The notes under the pieces were generated by a model, which ran no database searches, had not been told where the DNA came from, and worked only from the letters and a program-made list of their open reading frames with translations. The position numbers were made by a program, and so were the translations under genes. Of a stretch of DNA of 7,018 nt, positions 1 to 6,535 are shown one piece after another (position 1 is the stretch's first letter; each line of letters begins with the position of its first letter). This DNA comes from an uncultured Chitinophagaceae bacterium (GTDB lineage Bacteria > Bacteroidota > Bacteroidia > Chitinophagales > Chitinophagaceae), in the NCBI GenBank assembly GCA_946479005.1, contig CAMLEM010000088.1, positions 1 to 7,018 on the forward strand, in the 5' to 3' direction.

Positions 1-2451
1 AACTGGAAGGAACTTGCCCGTGATGAACGTACCGGTAAGATCACGGGGGTGATCTTCCTGCTCATTGCAGCTTTTTTGCTGATCTCCTTCATTTCATATC
101 TCTTCACCTGGAAACAGGACCAGGGCATTGCGCAGCAGGGCTTCTCCGGGGTGCTTGAAGGCGGAGAGCCGGCAGCCAACCTGCTGGGAAGAGTAGGCGC
201 CGTGGTCTCACATTTCTTTATCTATAAAGCGTTCGGACTCGCATCTTTTCTTATATGCACCTTCTTTTTCGTGGTGGGAATAAATCTTTTGTTTCGGCAA
301 AGGGTATTTTCCATCTGGCGCAACCTGAAGTACGTTACGGTGGGCTTGCTGGTGCTCTCAGTTATGTTATCCTTCCTTTTTGTCAAAAGCACCTTTCCAT
401 TTGGCGGCGCGGTGGGTGAGATGATCAATGAGAAACTGAATGGCGCGATGGGCACCGTGGGAACCGGTGCACTCCTGCTGGTAGTGGCGATCGGTTACTT
501 TATCTGGCAGTTCAATCCTTCGTTCAATCTTCCATCAAAGAGTGAGACAGATGAACCGGAGAGCTGGGGCGGGGAAGAAACCCTGACTGATCCCGGTGTT
601 CCCGGCAAAACGATCAATGAAATGTATGCGGGGAAGACCGATGTCAATGGGAATGTTCTAAAGGAAGAAGGCCCGGTAGTGATCCATTTCCCGGAAGAAA
701 GCACAGCGCCCGCATTTGAGATCGTGGAGAAGGATGAGCCCTTGCAGGAAGAGCCCATACAGGAAGAGATCGTGAAAGATCTGATGCACGAACACGATCT
801 GGTGGAAGAAGAGAGTGAGCCCGTTCCACCGGTGATCCCGCCAGGGAAGGCAAAGCAGGTTCCCAAATCGGCGTCCGACCTGGAGCTCGAGATCAATGAA
901 GCTCCCGCAGGAGAAGAGGAGAAGGAGAATCCCGTTGAAAATCTGCCGCCCTACGAGCCCACGCTGGACCTGAAGGATTACAAATATCCCACGCTCAACC
1001 TGCTCGAAGCCCACGGCAGTGATAAGATCATCCAGGATGCCAATGAACTGGAGAATAACAAGAACCAGATCATCACCACCCTGCGAAACTATGCCATCGA
1101 GATCCAAAAGATCAGCGCAACGGTAGGCCCTACCGTGACGCTGTACGAGATCGTTCCTGCGGCAGGTGTCCGCATTTCAAGGATCAAGAACCTCGAGGAT
1201 GATATCGCCCTAAGCCTGGCTGCCCTTGGCATTCGTATCATCGCCCCGATACCCGGGAAGGGAACGATCGGCATTGAAGTGCCTAACGTGAAGAAGACGG
1301 TGGTGAGTATGAAAACGCTTCTCTCTTCCGAAAAATTCCAGCACAACAATTTTAGCCTGCCCATCGCCATTGGCAAGCAGATAGATAACAAGGATTTCAT
1401 TGTGGACCTCACTTCAATGCCTCACCTTCTGATGGCCGGCGCTACGGGGCAGGGTAAATCCGTGGGCTTGAACGCCATTCTTGTTTCGCTGTTATACAAA
1501 AAGCATCCTTCGCAGTTAAAGCTGGTATTGATCGATCCCAAGAAAGTTGAACTGAGCGTATACCGCCATATTGAAAAGCATTTTCTTGCCAAGCTTCCCG
1601 GCGAAGATGATGCCATCATCACCGATACCAAGAAAGTGGTGCACACGCTGAATGCTCTTTGCATCGAGATGGATAACCGGTATGACCTTTTGAAAGAGGC
1701 CGGGGCGAGGAATATCAGGGAGTACAATGAAAAATTTGTGCGTCGCCGCCTGAATCCTCAAAAAGGTCACCAGTTTCTTCCATTCATCGTACTTGTCATT
1801 GACGAATTTGCCGACCTGATAATGACGGCAGGCAAGGAGATCGAAATGCCCATCGCGCGACTGGCCCAGCTGGCCCGGGCAGTAGGGATCCACCTGATCA
1901 TCGCTACCCAGCGACCTTCCGTAAACATCATAACGGGAACGATCAAAGCGAACTTTCCTTCACGGATCGCCTTCAAGGTTTCCTCCAAAATTGACTCACG
2001 CACCATTCTCGACACGGGTGGAGCGGAGCAGCTGATCGGGAAAGGAGATATGCTGATCTCTCATCACGGGGAGGTGACCCGCCTGCAATGCGCTTTTGTG
2101 GATACGCCTGAAGTGGAGTCCGTGGTGGATTTCATTTATGAGCAGCGGGGCTATCCCCAGGCATTCCTGTTACCTGAATACATTGATGAAAAAGAAATGG
2201 AAGGGAAGGATTTCGACCTGGCTGACAGGGATCCTTTATTTGAGGATGCGGCAAGACTGATCGTACAGAACCAGATGGGCTCCACTTCTCTTTTACAGAG
2301 AAGGATGAAGCTTGGATACAACCGCGCAGGGAGGTTAATGGATCAGTTGGAAGCGGCTGGTGTGGTCGGTCCAAACCAGGGCAGCAAGGCACGCGACGTT
2401 TTAATAAAAACTGAAGCGGAACTGCAGGGGATACTTGATCTCGAAAGATAA
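1..2451 (+). CDS. ftsK: DNA translocase FtsK, 5'-partial
   Basis: Septal DNA pump: a membrane-anchored hexameric ATPase that moves chromosome DNA through the closing division site and, in studied species, activates XerCD at dif. The frame is open from base 1, so the N-terminus lies outside the window; 816 residues are visible, numbered here from base 1. Four hydrophobic segments (about 17-36, 77-98, 110-128, 153-170) form the membrane anchor. A charged, Pro/Glu-rich linker follows to about 320. The motor then carries Walker A GATGQGKS (480-487, nt 1438-1461), Walker B FIVLVIDE (595-602, nt 1783-1806) and the family motif ATQRPSVNIITG near nt 1906-1941. The C-terminal winged-helix gamma domain (about 744-810) contains RAGRLMDQLEAAGVVGP; in studied homologues this domain reads KOPS sequences. 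Gln in the P-loop where many FtsKs have Ser is, from memory, usual in Bacteroidota. The next gene is lolA, as in E. coli. Family assignment is very secure. Confidence 0.97.
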   Translation, partial: NWKELARDERTGKITGVIFLLIAAFLLISFISYLFTWKQDQGIAQQGFSGVLEGGEPAANLLGRVGAVVSHFFIYKAFGLASFLICTFFFVVGINLLFRQRVFSIWRNLKYVTVGLLVLSVMLSFLFVKSTFPFGGAVGEMINEKLNGAMGTVGTGALLLVVAIGYFIWQFNPSFNLPSKSETDEPESWGGEETLTDPGVPGKTINEMYAGKTDVNGNVLKEEGPVVIHFPEESTAPAFEIVEKDEPLQEEPIQEEIVKDLMHEHDLVEEESEPVPPVIPPGKAKQVPKSASDLELEINEAPAGEEEKENPVENLPPYEPTLDLKDYKYPTLNLLEAHGSDKIIQDANELENNKNQIITTLRNYAIEIQKISATVGPTVTLYEIVPAAGVRISRIKNLEDDIALSLAALGIRIIAPIPGKGTIGIEVPNVKKTVVSMKTLLSSEKFQHNNFSLPIAIGKQIDNKDFIVDLTSMPHLLMAGATGQGKSVGLNAILVSLLYKKHPSQLKLVLIDPKKVELSVYRHIEKHFLAKLPGEDDAIITDTKKVVHTLNALCIEMDNRYDLLKEAGARNIREYNEKFVRRRLNPQKGHQFLPFIVLVIDEFADLIMTAGKEIEMPIARLAQLARAVGIHLIIATQRPSVNIITGTIKANFPSRIAFKVSSKIDSRTILDTGGAEQLIGKGDMLISHHGEVTRLQCAFVDTPEVESVVDFIYEQRGYPQAFLLPEYIDEKEMEGKDFDLADRDPLFEDAARLIVQNQMGSTSLLQRRMKLGYNRAGRLMDQLEAAGVVGPNQGSKARDVLIKTEAELQGILDLER

Positions 2452-2515
2452 TTTGTGCTTCATTCTGATAAGCCCTTGTTAAGAGTAATAATTACAGGCA
2501 ACTCCGGTATATAAG

Positions 2516-2549
2516 TTGTCATCTTATGCCCGAAAATGGTTTATCTTTG
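2516..2549 (+). promoter_or_regulatory. Bacteroidota-type promoter of lolA
   Basis: TATCTTTG at 2542-2549 matches the Bacteroidota -7 consensus TAnnTTTG exactly. A TTG at 2516-2518 lies 23 bases upstream, at the long end of the 17-23 spacing reported for this promoter class. Transcription would start near 2554-2558, giving a leader of about 20 bases before the ATG at 2575. The rest of the ftsK-lolA gap (2452-2574) shows no convincing hairpin, so readthrough from ftsK is also possible. Confidence 0.6.
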
Positions 2550-2574
2550 CCAACCCACACTCAAACGTTTAGTA

Positions 2575-3225
2575 ATGAAGAATTTATACCTGTTTTTAGC
2601 ACTGGTTTTGGTTTCCTCTCTCAGCTTTGCACAGGCTAAATCCGATCCCGAAGCCAAGAAGATACTGGATGGCGTAAGCACGAAATTCAAAACATTTAAA
2701 ACCGTGACTGCCGGTTTTAGTTATAAAGTCGAGAATGCATCCGGCAAAGTGCTTTCCACCCAAACAGGCACCCTGATGATGAAGGGTACGAAGTATAAGG
2801 TGAATTTCGGGGGGCAGGAAATATTCTGCAATGGTACCACCGTATGGAATTACGATAAATCAGCAAACGAGGTTACCATCAGCAACCTGGATGCATCCAG
2901 CGGGATGATCACACCCCAGAAATTATTTACGAATTTTTACGACAGCGACTTTCTCTACGTCCTCAATGGAGAAAAAAAGATTGGCACGAAGACAGTGCAG
3001 GAGATCGAGATGACTCCTGTGGATAAAAGCAAACCATTCCACAAAGTGTATCTCTATGTTGACAAGGCGGCGAAGACCATCTACAGTACCAAGGTGCTTG
3101 AAAATGCAGGCAACCGGTATATCTATACGGTCACTTCGATGAAAACGAATACGACAATCGCCGACAATACCTTTTCGTTTGACAAGGCAAAGTACCCGGG
3201 TGTGGAGGTAGTGGACCTGCGTTGA
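2575..3225 (+). CDS. lolA: LolA-like outer-membrane lipoprotein carrier protein
   Basis: Periplasmic chaperone that accepts lipoproteins released from the inner membrane by the LolCDE transporter and carries them to the outer membrane. The 216-residue product starts with a Sec signal peptide: MK, a hydrophobic core over residues 4-18, then SFAQAK, with cleavage after Ala19 or Ala21. The mature part is a beta-rich sequence with the LolA pattern: an opening helix (DPEAKKILDGVSTKFKTF), strands such as GTLMMKGTKYKVNF, the WNYD segment, and a C-terminal FSFDKAKYPGVEVVDLR end. There is no lipobox Cys, so it should be soluble. The start at 2575 is preferred over an in-frame ATG at 2536 because the earlier codon lies upstream of the promoter -7 element and would put 13 polar residues before the signal peptide. 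Position after ftsK agrees with the E. coli order. Sequence identity to proteobacterial LolA is low, so the call rests on pattern and context. Confidence 0.85.
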   Translation: MKNLYLFLALVLVSSLSFAQAKSDPEAKKILDGVSTKFKTFKTVTAGFSYKVENASGKVLSTQTGTLMMKGTKYKVNFGGQEIFCNGTTVWNYDKSANEVTISNLDASSGMITPQKLFTNFYDSDFLYVLNGEKKIGTKTVQEIEMTPVDKSKPFHKVYLYVDKAAKTIYSTKVLENAGNRYIYTVTSMKTNTTIADNTFSFDKAKYPGVEVVDLR

Positions 3226-3252
3226 CCAGGTAATCTTATTTCCCCCGCAGGT
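3215..3252. terminator. Candidate bidirectional hairpin at the lolA/tdh convergent junction
   Basis: ACCTGCG at 3215-3221 and CGCAGGT at 3246-3252 form a perfect 7-base inverted repeat around a 24-base loop that holds both stop codons. On the + strand two G-U pairs could extend the stem, and TTTT (3252-3255) overlaps its end. The long loop and short U-run make this weak as an intrinsic terminator. Both arms also encode a Leu-Arg pair near the C-termini of the two proteins, so the symmetry may be chance. Confidence 0.25.
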
Positions 3253-4183
3253 TTTCGAGCATATCCGCGGTCATCCTCCCAAGGTCATATTCTTCCTTCC
3301 ATCCCCAGTCTTTACGTGCCACGGAGTCATCCACGCTTTGTGGCCAGCTGTTGGCGATCTGCTGTCGGTAATCGGGTTTAAAGGTGATGGAAAACTCGTG
3401 AATGTGTTTTTTGATCTCAGCTGCGATCTCTTCCGGGGAAAAACTCATTGATGAAAGGTTGTAAGATGTGCGGACGGAAAGTTTATCGGCCGGTGCTTCC
3501 ATTAATTCGATCGTAGCCCGGATCGCGTCCGGCATATACATCATCGGGAGATAAGTATCTTTTTCCAGGAAACATTCATATCTCTTTTCTTCGAGGGCCT
3601 CGTGGTAGATCTCCACAGCATAATCCGTGGTGCCTCCCCCGGGTGCGGATTTCCAGGAAATGAGCCCCGGGTATCTCAGGCTGCGCACATCCACGCCGTA
3701 TCGCCGGAAATAATAATTGCACCAGAATTCACCAGCGTATTTGCTGATGCCGTAAACGGTAACGGGTTCGATGATCGTTTGCTGCGGGCAGTTTTTCTTT
3801 GGTGAGGTGGGTCCAAACACCGCGATCGAAGAAGGCCAGTATACTTTTTTCAGCTTCTGCTCCCGGGCGATCTCAAGGATGTTCAGCAATCCCTGCATAT
3901 TGAGATTCCAGGCCAGTCCCGGGTTCTTTTCACCCGTGGCTGAAAGAATGGCTGCGAGCAGGTAGATCTGCGTGATCCCCTGCCGGGTGACCTGGACGTG
4001 AAGCATCTCCTTGTTCATTACATCGAGAGCCACATAAGGGCCTGTACCCACCAATAGCGGGTTTTGCTCGCGGAGATCGGAAGCGATCACGTTCGAGTTC
4101 CCATAGAGCTTTCTGAGGGCCAGCGTCAATTCCACGCCGATCTGGCCCGAAGCACCGATCACTAAAATCTTATCTCTAACCAT
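3236..4183 (-). CDS. tdh: L-threonine 3-dehydrogenase, short-chain (SDR/epimerase-like) type
   Basis: Predicted to oxidise L-threonine with NAD+ to 2-amino-3-oxobutanoate, the first step of threonine breakdown to glycine and acetyl-CoA. The 315-residue length is normal for this non-zinc family. Rossmann motif GASGQIG is at residues 10-16, with Asp36 after the second strand suiting NAD+ rather than NADP+. The catalytic set is Ser118/119 (WPSSIAVFG) and Tyr144-x3-Lys148 (VYGISKYAGE). Blocks typical of this dehydrogenase rather than of sugar epimerases follow: PGGGTTDYAVEIYHEAL (181-197), YLPMMYMPDAIRATIELMEA (211-230) and SWPQSVDDSVARKDWGW (279-295). The ATG at 4183 is chosen over an in-frame TTG at 4189 because MVRDKILVIGASG places the Rossmann strand normally. 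The partner 2-amino-3-ketobutyrate CoA ligase (kbl) is not in the window. Generic pipelines may label it 'NAD-dependent epimerase/dehydratase'. It converges on lolA and diverges from kdsA. Confidence 0.88.
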   Translation of the reverse strand: MVRDKILVIGASGQIGVELTLALRKLYGNSNVIASDLREQNPLLVGTGPYVALDVMNKEMLHVQVTRQGITQIYLLAAILSATGEKNPGLAWNLNMQGLLNILEIAREQKLKKVYWPSSIAVFGPTSPKKNCPQQTIIEPVTVYGISKYAGEFWCNYYFRRYGVDVRSLRYPGLISWKSAPGGGTTDYAVEIYHEALEEKRYECFLEKDTYLPMMYMPDAIRATIELMEAPADKLSVRTSYNLSSMSFSPEEIAAEIKKHIHEFSITFKPDYRQQIANSWPQSVDDSVARKDWGWKEEYDLGRMTADMLENLRGK

Positions 4184-4202
4184 AGCCAATCCTTTTACAG
4201 TG

Positions 4203-4210
4203 GAAATATA
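4203..4210 (-). promoter_or_regulatory. Probable -7 element of the tdh promoter
   Basis: Read on the minus strand this is TATATTTC, matching seven of eight positions of TAnnTTTG. It sits 19 bases before the tdh ATG, a spacing similar to that of the lolA promoter. The only -33 candidate is a weak GTG (minus strand, 4230-4228), 17 bases upstream. It shares the 71-base divergent region with the kdsA promoter. Confidence 0.4.
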
Positions 4211-4242
4211 AGCCAGCTTCTTAAATTCACGGCATTTGCGGT

Positions 4243-4250
4243 TATTTTTG
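4243..4250 (+). promoter_or_regulatory. -7 element of the kdsA promoter, almost touching the start codon
   Basis: TATTTTTG is an exact match to TAnnTTTG and ends only four bases before the kdsA ATG at 4255. Transcription would begin at or within a few bases of the ATG, predicting a leaderless or nearly leaderless message. No good TTG lies 17-23 bases upstream; TTC (4218-4220) and TTA (4221-4223) are the nearest. No Shine-Dalgarno sequence is visible. Confidence 0.55.
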
Positions 4251-4254
4251 CGCG

Positions 4255-5073
4255 ATGGATACCAGGTTGACGCCCCTATTTTCCGGCCAGGATTACGAGC
4301 CCTCGAATTTTTTCCTGTTGGCTGGCCCCTGCGTAGTGGAAAATGAGGAAGTATTGAATACGGTCGCGGAAAAAGTATCAGCTATCTGCAAAAAATTTCG
4401 AATCCCTTACGTATTCAAGTCTTCTTATCGAAAGGCCAACCGCACCAGTGCCGGTTCATTTACCGGTATTGGAGACCTTCCTGCCTTGGAGCTTTTAAAA
4501 GCGACGGGAACTCGTTATGGGTTGCCGCTGGTCACGGACATTCATTCGCCGGAAGAGGCGGAAATGGCCGCGAAGTATGTGGAAATGCTCCAGATCCCGG
4601 CTTTTCTTTGCCGGCAAACCGATCTATTGGTAGCGGCGGCCAGAACTGGAAAATTCGTGAATGTGAAAAAAGGACAGTTCGTGAGCGGGGAGGCGATGAA
4701 GTTCGCGGTGGAGAAGATCCGTGGCACGGGTAACGAAAATATCCTGCTTACAGAAAGAGGCACCACGTTCGGGTATAATGATCTTGTGGTGGATATGAGG
4801 AATATTCCGGCGATGAAGGCGCACGGGGTTCCGGTGATAATGGATGTCACGCATTCACTCCAGAAACCGAACCTGGGCACCGGCGTAACCGGGGGTGACC
4901 CGGGAATGATCGAAACCCTCGCCAAGGCTGCACTCGCCGCAGGTGCGGACGGGTTGTTCATCGAAACACACCCTGAACCTTCCCGCGCAAAAAGCGATGG
5001 GGCCAATATGCTGGCGCTGGATAAAATGGAAGCGCTTTTGGAAAAGCTGGTAAAGTTGAAAGCGGCCCTCTAA
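4255..5073 (+). CDS. kdsA: 3-deoxy-8-phosphooctulonate synthase (Kdo-8-phosphate synthase)
   Basis: Condenses phosphoenolpyruvate with D-arabinose 5-phosphate to Kdo-8-phosphate, the committed step to the Kdo sugar of the LPS inner core; cytoplasmic. The 272 residues cover the full TIM barrel. Recognised motifs are FLLAGPCVVEN (20-30), VFKSSYRKANRTS (53-65, PEP/phosphate binding), IPAFLCRQTDLL (114-125), VNVKKGQF (135-142), LTERGTTFGYNDLVVD (165-180), MDVTHSLQKP (196-205) and FIETHPEP (235-242). Cys26, His200, Glu237 and Asp248 line up with the four metal ligands of Aquifex KdsA, whereas the metal-free E. coli enzyme has Asn at the Cys position; this therefore looks like the metal-dependent class. 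The ATG at 4255 is the only ATG, GTG or TTG after the in-frame stop at 4222. Its stop lies one base from the stop of the convergent response regulator. Confidence 0.97.
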   Translation: MDTRLTPLFSGQDYEPSNFFLLAGPCVVENEEVLNTVAEKVSAICKKFRIPYVFKSSYRKANRTSAGSFTGIGDLPALELLKATGTRYGLPLVTDIHSPEEAEMAAKYVEMLQIPAFLCRQTDLLVAAARTGKFVNVKKGQFVSGEAMKFAVEKIRGTGNENILLTERGTTFGYNDLVVDMRNIPAMKAHGVPVIMDVTHSLQKPNLGTGVTGGDPGMIETLAKAALAAGADGLFIETHPEPSRAKSDGANMLALDKMEALLEKLVKLKAAL

Positions 5074-5074
5074 A

Positions 5075-5719
5075 TCATTCCACGATACCATTCTTGATCG
5101 CGAACATCACCAGCCCCGCCGTATTGCGAACCCCCACTTTTTCGATCAGGCGTTGACGTATCCCTTCCACCGAGCGGGGGGAAAGAAAGATCTCCTTCGC
5201 GATTTCAGCAGCGGTTTTTTCTTCACAGATGAGCTTTAGTACTTCCAGCTCCCTTTCCGTGAGTTCCACGTTTTGATTGAACGAAGGCTTGAAATTATTT
5301 TTTAGAACCAGCTTTTTGAGGAGCGCTTTGTTTACCAGGTCATTGAAATAATATCCATTTTCGTGCACGGCGTAAATGGATTTCCGGATCTCGTCAGGCT
5401 CTGCGTTCTTTAAAAGATATCCGTTGGCGCCGTTTTCCATCAAATGAATGATGAATTTGTCATCTTCATACATTGTTACCACCAGCACTTTCACGGAGGG
5501 ATGTTTCTTCCTGATCACCTTGGTGGCTTCCATCCCGTCCATAATGGGCATTTTCAGGTCCATAATGATCACATCGGGGAGTGTGCTCTCCATTGCCTTC
5601 AAAAGCTCCTCTCCATTATCTGCCTCCATCATCACTTCCAGGTTTTCATCAGCGGAGAGCCCCACTTTCAATCCTTCCCGGAAGATCTTATAGTCGTCGG
5701 CTATGGCCAGTTTGATCAT
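5075..5719 (-). CDS. NarL/FixJ-family response regulator (REC + LuxR-type HTH)
   Basis: DNA-binding transcription factor switched by phosphorylation from the kinase encoded just upstream. The 214 residues are typical of the family. The receiver domain (about 1-120) has the acidic pair Asp8-Asp9, phospho-acceptor Asp54 (IIMDLKMP), Thr82 (VVTMYED) and Lys104 (YLLKNA), so it should be phosphorylatable. The GerE/LuxR-type helix-turn-helix (about 151-211) has the signature LTERELEVLKLI (153-164), TAAEIAKEIFLS and the recognition helix in SPRSVEGIRQRLIEKVGV (180-197). Its ATG overlaps the kinase stop in ATGA (5716-5719), implying translational coupling and matched amounts. It is the last gene of its operon. 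Target genes cannot be deduced from the window. Complete and without odd residues. Confidence 0.94.
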   Translation of the reverse strand: MIKLAIADDYKIFREGLKVGLSADENLEVMMEADNGEELLKAMESTLPDVIIMDLKMPIMDGMEATKVIRKKHPSVKVLVVTMYEDDKFIIHLMENGANGYLLKNAEPDEIRKSIYAVHENGYYFNDLVNKALLKKLVLKNNFKPSFNQNVELTERELEVLKLICEEKTAAEIAKEIFLSPRSVEGIRQRLIEKVGVRNTAGLVMFAIKNGIVE

Positions 5720-6531
5720 GTTTCGCTCGATTTTATGGGAACACGGATATTGATGCGATAGCCTTCACTGCCCGCGGTAAACGCGATCGTTCCCTTCAGC
5801 AAGATAATCCTGTTCTGGATATTTTTCAGGCCGAGTCCTTCCTTGCCGTAACGCAGTTCCTCGAAGGCTGCCTGGGTGAGGCCATCGCCATTGTGGAATA
5901 TGACCAGCTCGAGGTTCTCATCGCTGAGGGATGATGAGATGATCAGTTCCGAAGCGCTGGCATATTTCAGGATATTGTTTACAAGTTCCTGCACGATCCG
6001 GTAAATGCTGATGTCATTATCAGGGTTTTCAGTGGTGTAATTGTCATCCAGCGCAGTAGTGGCGTGGATGACGGTGCCCTGGGTGATCTTTTTGATGAAA
6101 TGGCGGATGGCCTCATTGAGTCCGAATTCTTTCAGGATGTTTGAATGAAGGTTGTGAGAGATGCCTCGCACTTTCTGGATCACTTCGTTCAGAAGTTCGC
6201 GCCCCCGCTCGTGGAGGGCCTTGTCGCGCTCATCCAGCCCCTGGGCCTTGATGCCAAGCAGGTGGAGCTTGGCGGAGGAAAGAATGGCACCTACTTCATC
6301 GTGCAGGGTTTCCGCGATGCGGTGTCTTTCCGTTTCCTCGCTCCGTACGGCCGCTTCGATGAGCTGGTTCTGCTGTTGTTCTCTCAGTTTATCCACGGAT
6401 TGCTGGTATTTCAGTTTCTTACGCTGGTTGAAGATGAGGGCCACCAGGAAGCTGGTAAAAAGGAGCAGCATCACCGAAATGCCGATGATCACCAGGTACC
6501 TGATATCGTTTGTCACTGTCGCCTGTAGCAT
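5716..6531 (-). CDS. Sensor histidine kinase, HisKA_3 / HATPase_c type, single TM, no sensor domain
   Basis: Cognate kinase of the adjoining response regulator. The 271-residue protein has a short N-terminal tail, one transmembrane segment (about 12-34), a basic and Gln-rich coiled-coil stretch (35-65), then the HisKA_3 dimerisation region ERHRIAETLHDEVGAILSS with phospho-acceptor His77. The ATP-binding domain shows the N box QELVNNILKYA (181-191) and G2 box GKEGLGLKNIQNRI (229-242). In the G1 position the expected Asp-x-Gly-x-Gly reads HNGDG (213-217), so His replaces the usual Asp; from memory, such variants occur in other Bacteroidota kinases of this type. There is no periplasmic, PAS, GAF or TPR input domain, so the signal must come through the membrane segment or a partner protein. 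It starts four bases after the stop of the upstream unknown gene and overlaps the regulator by four. Confidence 0.94.
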   Translation of the reverse strand: MLQATVTNDIRYLVIIGISVMLLLFTSFLVALIFNQRKKLKYQQSVDKLREQQQNQLIEAAVRSEETERHRIAETLHDEVGAILSSAKLHLLGIKAQGLDERDKALHERGRELLNEVIQKVRGISHNLHSNILKEFGLNEAIRHFIKKITQGTVIHATTALDDNYTTENPDNDISIYRIVQELVNNILKYASASELIISSSLSDENLELVIFHNGDGLTQAAFEELRYGKEGLGLKNIQNRIILLKGTIAFTAGSEGYRINIRVPIKSSET

Positions 6532-6535
6532 TTTT

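Noticed and set aside
49..51. GTG as the start of ftsK
   Set aside because: The same frame is open to base 1 with plausible FtsK sequence before it, and this codon lies at the edge of the first membrane helix.
739..775. Short direct repeat CAGGAAGAG in ftsK
   Set aside because: It encodes a Gln-Glu-Glu repeat in the acidic linker, which is normally low in complexity in FtsK; no sign of a separate repeat element.
495..1412. Several minus-strand open frames opposite ftsK
   Set aside because: They lie antisense to a clearly conserved gene, have low-complexity or unfamiliar translations and overlap one another. They are shadows of the real frame.
3215..3231. Alternative short hairpin ACCTG/CAGGT at the end of lolA
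   Set aside because: Only five base pairs and no following T-run; it would compete with the longer inverted repeat and is likely chance.
4187..4189. TTG as the start of the threonine dehydrogenase
   Set aside because: An ATG two codons later gives a normal N-terminus directly before the Rossmann motif.
4542..5091. Minus-strand open frames opposite kdsA
   Set aside because: kdsA is certain on the plus strand, and these translations show no domain or promoter.
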